Origin: Chryseobacterium arachidis
GTDB lineage: Bacteria; Bacteroidota; Bacteroidia; Flavobacteriales; Weeksellaceae
Direction of reading: 5' to 3'
DNA length: 64,000 nucleotides
Assembly: GCF_900129245.1 (NCBI RefSeq)
Contig: NZ_FQUT01000009.1
Location: 1 to 64,000, forward strand
The translations under genes and the position numbers were made by a program. Shown here piece after piece: positions 40,977 to 49,500 of the stretch; position 1 is the first letter of the stretch; every line of letters starts with the position of its first letter. Below the pieces are notes generated by a model. It did no database searches, was not told the origin of the DNA, and worked only from the letters and a program-made list of their open reading frames with translations.

Positions 40977-41558
40977 TTATGAAAATAAAATTTTATTAAA
41001 AGCTTCCGAAGCCAAATGAACCTGAACTGTCCAATCGTCTGCCGCTTCGCTTCCCGCATCATCCGAGATATACTTCAGGCAAAGAAACGGAATGTTTTCT
41101 TTCATCGCAATCAAAGCCAACGGATAAGCTTCCATATCAACAATAGTATAAGCTGTTTCCGAATGATTCATTTCAAAGCTGTCGCCGCTTCCGCAGATCC
41201 CTTCAGGAAGATCATCTTTTTGCAGACCATATTCCAGAACAGGCGGAATTCCTGAAAGCGGAGTTTCGTACAAGCTGAATCCCAATCCTCTCACATCCAT
41301 ATCTCGCTGGATGAATTTTGTACAGCAAACTACCTCCCCTTTATGAAAATTTTTGCTTCCTGCAGAGCCTAAATTGACAATTAATTTCGGTCTATTTCTA
41401 TGAATTTCTTTCGTTAATTCCATGGCTGCATTTACTTTTCCGATGCCTGTAATTAATTTGTTTTTATCATTAAAAACTTTTCCGGCCTCTGAATCCAGGG
41501 CAAAAACAAAAAGAGTTTCAGAGATGTCAAATTGATGGTCGTCGTTTATTTTAATCAT
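40977..41558 (-). CDS. Nucleosidase (MTA/SAH nucleosidase-like, PNP/UDP family)
   Basis: This 193-residue protein has parts of the nucleoside phosphorylase/nucleosidase fold: ITGIGKVNAAMELTKEI, PKLIVNLGSAGSKN, VVDMEAYPLALIA (the VDMEA motif that contacts ribose), IPFLCLKYISDDAGSEAADDW. It is shorter than MtnN (about 230 residues), but the VDMEAY and SDDAG motifs point to MTA/SAH nucleosidase-like activity, that is, hydrolysis of an N-ribosyl bond. It sits in a four-gene leftward operon, 12 bp after the DsbA-like gene. The exact nucleoside is uncertain. Confidence 0.83.
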   Translation of the reverse strand: MIKINDDHQFDISETLFVFALDSEAGKVFNDKNKLITGIGKVNAAMELTKEIHRNRPKLIVNLGSAGSKNFHKGEVVCCTKFIQRDMDVRGLGFSLYETPLSGIPPVLEYGLQKDDLPEGICGSGDSFEMNHSETAYTIVDMEAYPLALIAMKENIPFLCLKYISDDAGSEAADDWTVQVHLASEAFNKILFS

Positions 41559-41570
41559 TATTTTTTAACA

Positions 41571-42269
41571 TTAAATTTCACAACCATCTGTATCACATGA
41601 AGCTCTGTTGTCTGAAAGATTTTTCAAAGGAGTAACTGTTTCATCATACGTTTGCTGAAGTGCACTCGCAAAAAGTTCAACAGGTTGGGCTCCCGAAACA
41701 GCATATTTTCCATTTAAAATAAAGAAAGGAACTCCTGTAATGCCATTATTTTTTGCTTCCAAAATATCCTGATTAACATCGGAACTGAATTCTTCAGACA
41801 TCAGAACCTGCTTTGCTTCATCTTTATCAATACCTAAAGAACCGGCAATAGAAAGTAGGGTTTCAAGATCACCAACATTCTTTCCATCAATAAAATGAGC
41901 GATGAAAAGCGCTTCTTCCATTTCGTTCGCCTTGTTATATTTTTTTGCTAAATGCAACAGTTGATGAGCGGAAAAAGTGTTTGTAATTAAAGCTTTTTCA
42001 AACTTAAAATCAATTCCTGCACCCGCTCCCATCTGCTTTACCTGCCCAATCATCTGCTGAGCCTGAGCTTCAGGAAAGCCTTTCTTTTCTCTGAAATACT
42101 CAAAAGTTGTTTTCGTTTCTTTCGGATCTAAAGCTGGATCAAGCTGAAAACTTTTCCATTCCACTTCCACTTGGTCTTTAAATGGCAGTTTTTCTAATGC
42201 CTGTTCAAAATTATTTTTTCCTATATAGCAAAACGGACACATTACATCCGACCAGATTTCTATTTTCAT
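41571..42269 (-). CDS. DsbA-family (FrnE-like) oxidoreductase
   Basis: This 232-residue protein has a thioredoxin fold with an inserted helical domain: IEIWSDVMCPFCYIGKNNFEQAL (CPFC active site at the N-terminus), EWKSFQLDPAL, and the cis-Pro strand NGITGVPFFILNGKYAVSGAQP. No signal peptide is present, so it is cytosolic, as FrnE/2-hydroxychromene isomerase-type DsbA relatives are. These handle thiol-disulfide exchange, some in oxidative stress. It lies between the MFS gene and the nucleosidase in one operon. Extra C-terminal cysteines (CDTDGCEI) are notable. Confidence 0.9.
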   Translation of the reverse strand: MKIEIWSDVMCPFCYIGKNNFEQALEKLPFKDQVEVEWKSFQLDPALDPKETKTTFEYFREKKGFPEAQAQQMIGQVKQMGAGAGIDFKFEKALITNTFSAHQLLHLAKKYNKANEMEEALFIAHFIDGKNVGDLETLLSIAGSLGIDKDEAKQVLMSEEFSSDVNQDILEAKNNGITGVPFFILNGKYAVSGAQPVELFASALQQTYDETVTPLKNLSDNRASCDTDGCEI

Positions 42270-42324
42270 GTTAAGTTAATTTATGTTTAAAGTTAAATTT
42301 TGTTTTTCAACAAATTCATAATTT

Positions 42325-43509
42325 TTAATCTAATTTTATCCTGTTACTGAATAATAAATGTGCAATCAGAGCCAGCACAGCCATTGTTGCTCCTACAAAA
42401 CAAACGCCACTCCACTGCGCATATTGCCAGGCCATTGAAGCAGTCCATGTTCCAAGCGAACCGCCTATAAAATAAGAAACCATATAGACTGTATTCAACC
42501 TATTGACTGCGTTAGATTTAATTAAAAAATAATTGGTCTGATTCATGATATGGCTGGATTGCACCCCTAAATCGACCAAAATTACTCCCACAATCAAACC
42601 CCAATATGTTTCTCCTGCAAAATATGTAAAAGCCCAGCTTCCTAAAACAACAAGCAGAGCATAAAAAATAATTCTGTTTAAATCTAAATATTGCTGAAGT
42701 TTTCCGACTTTCGCAGCGGCCAGAGCCCCGACAGCTCCTGCCAGACCGAAACTTCCGACAACAGAAGATCCTGCATTAAAAGGCGGTTTCTCCATGTGAA
42801 AAACTAAAGTCGTAAATAAAGCGCACATCGATCCGAAAGCCATTGCTCCACGAAAAGAAGCCAATCGTAATACCGGCTGGGTTTTTGCCAAATGAAAAAC
42901 AGATTTCATCAATTCTCCGTACGTTCCTTTGAAATTGGGCTGCAATTCAGGAAGCATTTTGTAAACCGCGATCCACACCAGAATCATCATTCCTGCCGCA
43001 ATTCCGAACATGGCTCTCCAGCCCCAGACTTCACCAACGATCCCGCCTATGAAGCGTGACAATAAAATTCCCAGTAATAATCCGGACATCACGGTGCCGA
43101 TATTGGATGATTTATCTTTATCGGATGACAATTCAGCGGCAATCGGGATAAATAATTGGGGAATGACAGAAGTAATTCCGATCAGTAAACTCGCAACGTA
43201 TAACATCCACAATTCCTGAGCGAAAGTCATCCATAACAAGGAACCGAAAACCAAAAGAAGATCTATTAAAATTAATTTTTTGCGAAAAAGCTTGTCTCCT
43301 AAAGGAACGATTAGTAATAATCCGGCTGCATAACCTAACTGTGTAAGAACGGAAATTTTACTTGCGGCGCTTTCGGGAACCTTCAGATCATTCGAAATAA
43401 GACCCAGCAAAGGCTGGTTATAATAATTATTTGCCACAACAAGCCCTGAAATAACGGACATCAACCAAATGACAGTACGCGAAATACTGCTGGTAGAATT
43501 CAACTGCAT
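42325..43509 (-). CDS. MFS transporter
   Basis: This 394-residue protein has about twelve hydrophobic segments and the MFS loop motif LIVPLGDKLFRKKLIL between helices 2 and 3. It starts TVIWLMSVISGLVVANNYYNQPLLGLI; the NYYNQPLL segment is characteristic of a group of putative drug or sugar efflux MFS proteins. It is integral to the cytoplasmic membrane. It heads a leftward operon with DsbA-like, nucleosidase and GNAT genes. Substrate unknown. A -7 element lies 17 bp upstream. Confidence 0.9.
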   Translation of the reverse strand: MQLNSTSSISRTVIWLMSVISGLVVANNYYNQPLLGLISNDLKVPESAASKISVLTQLGYAAGLLLIVPLGDKLFRKKLILIDLLLVFGSLLWMTFAQELWMLYVASLLIGITSVIPQLFIPIAAELSSDKDKSSNIGTVMSGLLLGILLSRFIGGIVGEVWGWRAMFGIAAGMMILVWIAVYKMLPELQPNFKGTYGELMKSVFHLAKTQPVLRLASFRGAMAFGSMCALFTTLVFHMEKPPFNAGSSVVGSFGLAGAVGALAAAKVGKLQQYLDLNRIIFYALLVVLGSWAFTYFAGETYWGLIVGVILVDLGVQSSHIMNQTNYFLIKSNAVNRLNTVYMVSYFIGGSLGTWTASMAWQYAQWSGVCFVGATMAVLALIAHLLFSNRIKLD

Positions 43510-43525
43510 ATTTTTTATTTGATTA

Positions 43526-43533
43526 CAAAAATA
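43526..43533 (-). promoter_or_regulatory. Candidate -7 element of the MFS operon
   Basis: TATTTTTG on the minus strand matches TAnnTTTG with a very short leader to the ATG at 43507-43509. No -33 match is seen. Confidence 0.4.
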
Positions 43534-43637
43534 CTTATTTTAAGTTTAAGCGCTCATTAAGATTTTATCGGTTTTACCGATGATCTGTATCTAAAAAAAT
43601 GTTTTTCAGTATTGGAAATAATGAAGAACTTTGCAAT

Positions 43638-44369
43638 ATGAAAATTATACCATTAAAAGAAGGAAACTTTTCTACCAGTAAAACGAAAGATTTTACACTT
43701 TTAACGCATGAAAATATTGAAACAGCGAAAGGAATCAGAATGTCCGTAACTCCTTTTTTAATTATTACGGAAAAGGATACTATTCTTCTCGATGCGGGTA
43801 TAGGCTGGAAAAACGAAAATGGAGAAAACGTAATTTCCGAAATTCTGAAAGCGGAAAATATTCATCCCGACCAGGTTACAAAAGTACTGCTCTCACATCT
43901 TCATAAAGATCACATTGAAACAACAATTACCAGGACAGGAAGTGGTTTTGAAGCGACTTTTCCCAATGCGGAAATCCACATTCAAAAACGTGAACTGGAT
44001 TTTGCTCTAGAGAATAAAGGAAATCATTCATTTGATTTTGACACTCTGGAAAAACTGATTGAGCTTGATAACATTGTCTGGATGGATGAAGACAAAGGCT
44101 TCATTACAGATCAGATTTCGTTTGAAGTTGTGGGCGGGCATACTCCATTTATGCAGGTTTTCTGGATCAGAGAAAATAATGAAACCGTTTTCTACGGAGC
44201 CGATGATCTTCCGCAGGAATCTTATTTAAAATACCATCTCGCTTACAAAAGTGATTTCGATGGCAGAAAAGCGATGGAGCTGAGGCTGAAATGGCAAAAG
44301 GAAGCCTTGGAAAAACATTGGAAAATCCTGTTGTACCACGATCTTGAAAAGGCTGTTTTAGAATTTTAA
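43638..44369 (+). CDS. Metallo-beta-lactamase-fold hydrolase
   Basis: This protein of about 243 residues has an MBL metal site VLLSHLHKDHIET (HxHxDH), preceded by DTILLDAGIGW (Asp strand). It continues with EVVGGHTPFMQVF (third metal His) and VFYGADDLP (bridging Asp), with a C-terminal His in LLYHDLE. Relatives include lactonases and quorum-quenching-type hydrolases; the substrate is unknown. I chose the ATG at 43638-43640 (MKIIPLKEG). The frame from 43599 adds 13 residues that do not look like this family. It is divergent from the MFS operon. Confidence 0.87.
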   Translation: MKIIPLKEGNFSTSKTKDFTLLTHENIETAKGIRMSVTPFLIITEKDTILLDAGIGWKNENGENVISEILKAENIHPDQVTKVLLSHLHKDHIETTITRTGSGFEATFPNAEIHIQKRELDFALENKGNHSFDFDTLEKLIELDNIVWMDEDKGFITDQISFEVVGGHTPFMQVFWIRENNETVFYGADDLPQESYLKYHLAYKSDFDGRKAMELRLKWQKEALEKHWKILLYHDLEKAVLEF

Positions 44370-44374
44370 ATAAA

Positions 44375-44402
44375 AAATGGTTTAAAGATCATTAAACCAT
44401 TT
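44375..44402. terminator. Bidirectional intrinsic terminator
   Basis: Perfect 11-bp arms AAATGGTTTAA / TTAAACCATTT with a 6-nt loop lie between two convergent genes and overlap the last codons of the leftward one. Confidence 0.82.
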
Positions 44403-44723
44403 ATAAATATCAACTTCAGATGCAATATTCAGTTTTTTCCTGAGTCGGTTTTTTCGGTTCTGAATAGCTTTAGGAGTTACAAACGTATACGTTGCAATTT
44501 CTTTAGTTGTTAAATTAAGCTTTAAATAAATACAAAAAATAAGTTCAGAATTTTTTAGATTAGGCTGAATAGCAGACAGTTTACTAAAAAAACCAGGTTC
44601 AACTAGTCTGAATTTGTTCAGCAGACGAGGGGAATTCTCTTTCGCTAAAGTTAAAATTTCGTCCTGCACAAAAATCTTTTGGTTTAAATCTTCTAAATTA
44701 AATTCAGTTTTTTCGTTTTTCAT
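44382..44723 (-). CDS. Orphan LuxR/GerE-type helix-turn-helix protein
   Basis: In this 113-residue protein the C-terminal 60 residues form a LuxR/GerE-type HTH (LKNSELIFCIYLKLNLTTKEIATYTFVTPKAIQNRKNRLRKKL). The N-terminal 45 residues are charged and probably helical. No receiver or TPR sensor domain is attached, unlike most Bacteroidota proteins with this HTH, which carry long TPR N-termini. It may be a stand-alone regulator or what remains of a larger one. The 618 bp upstream hold no gene. It does not share an operon with any neighbour. Confidence 0.75.
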   Translation of the reverse strand: MKNEKTEFNLEDLNQKIFVQDEILTLAKENSPRLLNKFRLVEPGFFSKLSAIQPNLKNSELIFCIYLKLNLTTKEIATYTFVTPKAIQNRKNRLRKKLNIASEVDIYKWFNDL

Positions 44724-45341
44724 AATTTTTTTCTCATCTCTACTAATTTCTGTTGCTCAATAATAAAGCTCCAGCATTAAAATCACTCTTCGCACTTCAC
44801 TTTGATCTCAGAGTTTTAAACTCAGATTTATCAAAGCATTTATTTGACTATTTAATATGCTATCATTATGATAATATCTTTCTATTTACGTTTTTTCTTA
44901 GTTTTTGGATTTCAGATTAAAAATATTTATCAAAACATGTAAATATATTTTTACCCAAAGACAAAGAAAGAAAAAATGATTAAAATTTTACCGAATTGAA
45001 ATACCACATACATACCACGTGAGCTCATTTAATACAGCAAATTTCTTTTTAGATAAGGCATTCTACATATTTCAATTATCTGAGAACAAAACTAAAGAAT
45101 ATTAGATTTTTTTTTTATGATTACAATCAATTGAGCCTAAAAAATGTGAATTTTCAAATAAGAGATGATAGGAGAAATCTTTTATTATTTATACAATGCA
45201 AATATTCCAGTATGTTTGCCATACTGCAACAATCAAACATTCATTAGAAATTTTAATAAAAATGAAAATCCATTAAAAATTTAAGACACTATAAAAATAT
45301 TCTTTACGGAAGACCATGAAGAATACATTTTAATAATTGCT
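44724..45341. other. AT-rich intergenic region, no gene seen
   Basis: This 618-bp gap has no ORF with coding character on either strand. A small hairpin CAGTATG-TTTGC-CATACTG lies near 45213. In the frame of the LuxR-type gene a short coiled-coil-like stretch (IIEQQKLVEMRKKL) precedes a stop, but stops interrupt everything further up, so I cannot show it is a remnant of a longer gene. Confidence 0.5.
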
Positions 45342-45968
45342 CTAAAGATCTAATTGTTTCTGAAACTCTTCAACATATTTCGCCAAATGAAGTCCATCTG
45401 CCAAACCATGGTGTGCTTCAATTGAAACCGGCATCATTTTTTTTCCAGCTTTAATGCTGAATTTCCCGAAAGCAATTTTCGGAATACATTCTTTCGGATC
45501 AAAATTAGTAGGATGTAAAATTGTGGTAAATGAATTCCACGGAATTGTCGTATGCCTGATGTGATTGATTGGTAAAACATCATTGCTGATTCCCAAGCCT
45601 GTAGAATTTTGAACAGTACGAACCTGATCCTGCAATCTTTTGTTAAACGTTTTAAAATCCTCAGAATAATGAAAAAAAGAAAACCCGAATGTTCCATCTT
45701 CCCTTCCAATCGTGCTTCCGACATGAACTTCATCAAATAAAATAATCTGGTCGTCTACCATTCTCAACTTCAGTTCGTCCACCGTGTTAATCGCAACCAT
45801 CGATTTATAAAGATAATAAGCAAAAAAAGAATACCCGTTTTCCTTTGCATCGTTATAAGCTTTTGTACAATCCACTTCTGTTGTAAACCCGAAATACGGA
45901 CTTTTCATCTTAGAGAAAAATTCAAAATGCTCTTTTCTGTTCCAACTTTCAATATCAATTACCGTCAT
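45342..45968 (-). CDS. Chloramphenicol acetyltransferase-like protein
   Basis: This 208-residue protein has the CAT fold: IESWNRKEHFEFFSKMKSPYFGFTTEVDCT, YKSMVAINTVDELKLRM, GTFGFSFFHYSEDF, WNSFTTILHP and the catalytic motif SIEAHHGLADGLHLAKYVEEFQ (HHxxxDG, catalytic His). Family members acetylate chloramphenicol or other hydroxyl substrates using acetyl-CoA as a trimer. Length (about 210) and motif are right for type A CAT relatives. Whether this one confers resistance cannot be told. It stands alone, divergent from nothing and 66 bp from the AraC gene. Confidence 0.87.
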   Translation of the reverse strand: MTVIDIESWNRKEHFEFFSKMKSPYFGFTTEVDCTKAYNDAKENGYSFFAYYLYKSMVAINTVDELKLRMVDDQIILFDEVHVGSTIGREDGTFGFSFFHYSEDFKTFNKRLQDQVRTVQNSTGLGISNDVLPINHIRHTTIPWNSFTTILHPTNFDPKECIPKIAFGKFSIKAGKKMMPVSIEAHHGLADGLHLAKYVEEFQKQLDL

Positions 45969-46033
45969 TACTTTATTTTTTGCAAATTTCCGTAAGATTT
46001 ATTGATTTAAAAAATTACGGACAAGGAGATTAA

Positions 46034-46873
46034 TCATAAAATCTGTTGAAATTTATAATCGGAAGGATTCATATTCATTTGTTTTTTAAAATAATTGGTT
46101 AAATGACTTTCATCTGTAAAACCAAACTCAAAAGCAATCTGTTTCATCGTCATCTGTCCCGCCTGAATTCTTTTTTCAATAAGTTTTAACTTATAATCGG
46201 TAATGTATTTTCGGTATGAAACTTCAAAATTTCTTTTAAAATAAGAGCCGAAATACGTTTTAGAAATATTGAAATGTTCAGAAATATTCTGAATTCTGAT
46301 CTTCTCAGGACTGTAAATATTCTGATGGATAAATGTTATCAAATCCTCTTTTTTAGGAATTCCGCTGTTTATTTTGAGATTCATTTTTACGGAAGCTTCC
46401 CGGATCAACCCGAAAATCGAAAGAATCTGAAAAAATATAATCGGAGAATCTGAAATTTTATGAAATTGGTTGTAATCAAAAATATTTTCAACTGTTTTTT
46501 GAAGGATTGTCTTACAAGGTTCATCAAATATTAATTTTTCTTCTTTCAGGTGAGTATTCCTCATAATATCGTTTGGCGAAGCAGTGATCAGATTGTCGGG
46601 AACAAGATGTTTATTGCTTTCAAAATAACCGTCATTAAATTTAATGAAACAAAATCTGGTTGACTTTCTGATGTCAAAAAAATGCTCATCATCAGGAGAA
46701 ATCAGGAATAAATCTCCCGTTTTATAAGGAATGATAATTTTATTGATATGATGATTTCCAGAACCTTTGAAAATGTAAACCAATTCATAATACGTATGGC
46801 TGTGTTTTGGAAAAGGATACTCCAAAGCTTCAAAAGTATCAATTTCTAAAGGCTCAAACTGTTTTCGTTTCAT
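46034..46873 (-). CDS. AraC-family transcriptional regulator with cupin N-terminus
   Basis: This 279-residue protein begins with a cupin-like sensor domain (EALEYPFPKHSHTYYELVYIFKGSGNHHINKIIIPYKTGDLFLISP). It ends with the AraC double HTH (KIRIQNISEHFNISKTYFGSYFKRNFEVSYRKYITDYKLKLIEKRI, MKQIAFEFGFTDESHLTNYFKKQMNMNPSDYK). It is divergent from the small ORF and aldo/keto reductase gene at 47132, which it may regulate. The effector is unknown. Confidence 0.9.
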   Translation of the reverse strand: MKRKQFEPLEIDTFEALEYPFPKHSHTYYELVYIFKGSGNHHINKIIIPYKTGDLFLISPDDEHFFDIRKSTRFCFIKFNDGYFESNKHLVPDNLITASPNDIMRNTHLKEEKLIFDEPCKTILQKTVENIFDYNQFHKISDSPIIFFQILSIFGLIREASVKMNLKINSGIPKKEDLITFIHQNIYSPEKIRIQNISEHFNISKTYFGSYFKRNFEVSYRKYITDYKLKLIEKRIQAGQMTMKQIAFEFGFTDESHLTNYFKKQMNMNPSDYKFQQIL

Positions 46874-47008
46874 CTTTTAAAATTACAATTTGTTAAGCGA
46901 TTTTTACAACCTTAAAATGATTTTTTTTAACAAAATTTGTATAAGTCTTGAGATATTTATTTAAATCTACAATTCTCTCTTTTAAATTAAATCTTAAAAA
47001 ATTTAAAT

Positions 47009-47095
47009 ATGAAAATCTTAAAAAAATATCCAGAGCTTGGTTGGGCAGTCTTTTGCTTTTTTCCTGCAATTAGAAGAATAAAGACAAAAAATTGA
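47009..47095 (+). CDS. Possible 28-residue peptide upstream of the aldo/keto reductase
   Basis: A short frame encodes 28 residues beginning MKILKKYPELGWAVFCFFP and ending IRRIKTKN: a hydrophobic centre WAVFCFFPAI between two basic ends, like a small single-pass or membrane-binding peptide. It lies between the divergent AraC regulator and the aldo/keto reductase, 36 bp before the latter. I do not recognise it; it could be a leader peptide or chance. Confidence 0.35.
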   Translation: MKILKKYPELGWAVFCFFPAIRRIKTKN

Positions 47096-47131
47096 CTATT
47101 CACAATTCACAATAAAAATAAAATAAAATTT

Positions 47132-48115
47132 ATGCAATACAGAAAATTAGGAAACAGCGATTTAGAAGTTTCAGCAATTACCTTTGGAGCTTGGGCTGCA
47201 GGAGGTTGGATGTGGGGAAGCACAGACCGAAACGATGCGATTGAAGCAATAAAAGCATCTTACGACGTTGGTGTAACATCGATTGATACGGCACCGATTT
47301 ACGGACAAGGAACGAGCGAAGAGATTGTGGGTGAAGCAATTAAAGGAATTTCACGGGATAAAGTTCAGATCCTGACGAAATTTGGAATGCGTTGGGATCT
47401 GGCAAAAGGCGATTTTGCCATGCACAGCAAAGATAACAGCGGAAATGCAATTGATGTATACAAATTTGCCGGAAAAGACAGCATTATCTACGAATGCGAA
47501 CAAAGTTTGAAACGCCTGGGAACAGATTATATCGACCTTTATCAAATTCACTGGCCGGATTCTACAACTCCGATTGATGAAACTTTTGAAGCCGTGTCAA
47601 GGCTGATCGAACAAGGAAAAGTCCGTTTTGCCGGAGTTTGCAATTACAGTGCGCAGCAAATGGCGGAAGCAGAAAAAACATTAAGCTTAGTATCCAATCA
47701 AATTCCGTTCAGCATGGTAAACCGCGGAATTGAGCAAGAGACAGTTCCTTACTGTATCGAAAATAATAAATCAATTTTAGCTTACAGTCCTTTGGAAAGA
47801 GGTTTGCTGACAGGGAAAATTACATCTGATTATAAATTCCAGGAAGGCGATCATCGTGCTGGTCATAAACATTTTCAGCCTGATTTTATTGAAAAAACGA
47901 ATCAGCTTCTGGATAAAATTAAACCTATTGCAGAGAAACATAACGCAAGTTTGGGACAGTTGGTTCTTCGCTGGACGATCGAAAGACCGGGAATTACGAT
48001 TGCTCTGGCTGGGGCAAGAAATGCAGAACAGGCGGTTCAGAATGCAAAAGCGATTGATATTAATGTAAGCAAAGAAGAATTAATCACAATAAACGATTGG
48101 GTTAATCAATTTTAA
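47132..48115 (+). CDS. Aldo/keto reductase (YajO/IolS-type)
   Basis: This 327-residue TIM-barrel reductase has GNSDLEVSAITFGAWAAGGWMWG, SIDTAPIYGQGTSEEIVGEAI (catalytic Asp and Tyr), ILTKFG (Lys), YIDLYQIHWPD (His), and the NADPH site ITIALAGARNAEQAVQNAK. It resembles general stress protein 69/IolS-type enzymes that reduce aldehydes such as methylglyoxal. It is divergent from an AraC regulator and 99 bp from the DUF3861 gene, with a palindromic repeat between them. The start codon is at 47132; the substrate is unknown. Confidence 0.92.
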   Translation: MQYRKLGNSDLEVSAITFGAWAAGGWMWGSTDRNDAIEAIKASYDVGVTSIDTAPIYGQGTSEEIVGEAIKGISRDKVQILTKFGMRWDLAKGDFAMHSKDNSGNAIDVYKFAGKDSIIYECEQSLKRLGTDYIDLYQIHWPDSTTPIDETFEAVSRLIEQGKVRFAGVCNYSAQQMAEAEKTLSLVSNQIPFSMVNRGIEQETVPYCIENNKSILAYSPLERGLLTGKITSDYKFQEGDHRAGHKHFQPDFIEKTNQLLDKIKPIAEKHNASLGQLVLRWTIERPGITIALAGARNAEQAVQNAKAIDINVSKEELITINDWVNQF

Positions 48116-48123
48116 ATAATAAC

Positions 48124-48198
48124 GGTCAATTGTGAATTCGCTTCGCTTGTCAATGGTCAATTTTAAAATTCCTTGCGAAGCAAAATTCACAATTGACC
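48124..48198. repeat. Palindromic hairpin element
   Basis: GGTCAATTGTGAATT (48124-48138) and AATTCACAATTGACC (48184-48198) are perfect 15-bp inverted repeats. Inside, CGCTTCGC and GCGAAGC also pair. Related wording (ATTCACAATTCACAA) lies just before the aldo/keto reductase start near 47098-47112. It could act as a terminator or be a mobile repeat. Confidence 0.7.
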
Positions 48199-48214
48199 TT
48201 TCACTCTTATAACA

Positions 48215-48505
48215 ATGGAAAAAAGAAACAACACCTATCATTTAGAGCTCAGAGAATTATCGTTAAAAGACGGTTCTGAAGGCACAAAAGAGTTGAACTT
48301 TGATTTTGATAATCATGACAACTTATTCCAGATTTTTGAAGTCATTACATCAAAGAAAGTTTTTGACAATGAACAAACTGCGCACGAATTTGCTTTAGGT
48401 TTAAAACTTTTCACCGAAGTCATGCTTAAAAATAAAAAGCATCCTTTATTTGAAGAATTAAGACCTGCCATCATGGAATTTATGAAGAAACTGAAAAGTT
48501 ATTAA
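48215..48505 (+). CDS. DUF3861 domain protein
   Basis: This 96-residue cytosolic protein has the DUF3861 pattern: RNNTYHLELRELSLKDG near the start, LNFDFDNHDNLFQIFEVITSKKVFDNEQTAHEFALGLKLFTEVML in the middle and PLFEELRPAIMEFMKKLK at the end. Function is unknown. It follows the aldo/keto reductase and precedes the HIBADH-like gene by 50 bp, so it may be part of the same transcript. Family assignment is by pattern memory. Confidence 0.78.
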   Translation: MEKRNNTYHLELRELSLKDGSEGTKELNFDFDNHDNLFQIFEVITSKKVFDNEQTAHEFALGLKLFTEVMLKNKKHPLFEELRPAIMEFMKKLKSY

Positions 48506-48555
48506 TAAATTTATGACAGATTTTAAATAAACTGTTTAATTTAAATAAAAATAAA

Positions 48556-49404
48556 GTGAACGAAGAAAAAATAGGATTTATCGGATTGGGAAACATGGGA
48601 CATCCGATGGCGAAAAATCTTGAAAAAGCAGGATTCCAGCTTTCTGTTTTTAACCGGACAGCGGAAAAAGCGGAAGATTTTAAAGAAAGATCCATTGTTC
48701 GAAATACCGTTTCTGATGTTGTGAAAAACAGTGATGTTATCTTCACCATGCTGACGAATGATGCAGCTGTAAAAGCGGTTTATGAAGAAGTGCTGACCCA
48801 AAATATTTCAGGAAAATTATTCATCGATATGAGCACAATTTCACCTGAAGCAACGAATGACATTTCCAGTGCTGTTAAAATTAAAGAAGCCGGATTTCTC
48901 GATGCGCCGGTTGCCGGAAGTACAAAACCTGCTGCGGAAGGGACTTTGATCATCATGGCTGGCGGCGATGAAAAAGATCTTCAGCGTGCTGAACCTTATC
49001 TGCAAAAGCTTGGAAAGCAGATTAAACATTTAGGTGAAAACGGAAAAGGAATTGCTGCAAAACTGTCGGTAAATTATTTCCTTTCAACGATTTATCAGGG
49101 ATTAGCGGAAACTATTCTGTTATCAGATAAATTAGGGATCAGCAGAAAAGATATGCTTGAAATCATCAATGAGAGCGCGAGCGGAAGCGGTGCAACCAAA
49201 GTAAAAACGCCTTTGCTGACCGATGAAAATTACGATCCTGCTTTTGCTTTAGACTTAATGCTGAAAGATATTTTGCTGGCAAAAGATGCGGGTGCCAATT
49301 TCCCATTGTCAAAAACTTTAATTGAAACCTATCAGTCGGCTCATGACGACGGTTTTGGAAAAGATGATGTAATTGGGATTATTCAGTATTTAAGTAAAAA
49401 GTAA
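48556..49404 (+). CDS. NAD(P)-dependent 3-hydroxyisobutyrate dehydrogenase-family oxidoreductase
   Basis: This 282-residue protein has a Rossmann site IGFIGLGNMGHPMAKNL (GLGxMGxxM), the signature FLDAPVAGSTKPAAEGTL (substrate-binding DAPVSGG-like loop) and the catalytic lysine region NGKGIAAKLSVNYFLS (Lys in KLxxN). This is the beta-hydroxyacid dehydrogenase family, with NADPH-dependent glyoxylate/succinic-semialdehyde-type reductases as nearest relatives. The start is GTG at 48556-48558; no ATG fits. It probably forms one unit with the upstream DUF3861 gene. The true substrate is unknown. Confidence 0.92.
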   Translation: MNEEKIGFIGLGNMGHPMAKNLEKAGFQLSVFNRTAEKAEDFKERSIVRNTVSDVVKNSDVIFTMLTNDAAVKAVYEEVLTQNISGKLFIDMSTISPEATNDISSAVKIKEAGFLDAPVAGSTKPAAEGTLIIMAGGDEKDLQRAEPYLQKLGKQIKHLGENGKGIAAKLSVNYFLSTIYQGLAETILLSDKLGISRKDMLEIINESASGSGATKVKTPLLTDENYDPAFALDLMLKDILLAKDAGANFPLSKTLIETYQSAHDDGFGKDDVIGIIQYLSKK

Positions 49405-49500
49405 TAAAGAACCAAATTAAAAGTTTAAGATAGGATAAATTAAGATGTGAAAATGTCATCAAACTTCTAACATCCCTCTCCCATCCAAAAATATTAAACT

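Noticed and set aside
44724..45341. Pseudogene of a larger TPR-LuxR regulator upstream of the orphan HTH gene
   Set aside because: Only a 14-residue coiled-coil-like stretch is in frame, and stops interrupt everything else. There is not enough to call a remnant.
45342..45968. Acquired chloramphenicol resistance cassette
   Set aside because: The gene has the same base use as its neighbours and no IS or integron parts flank it. It is more likely a native CAT-like gene.
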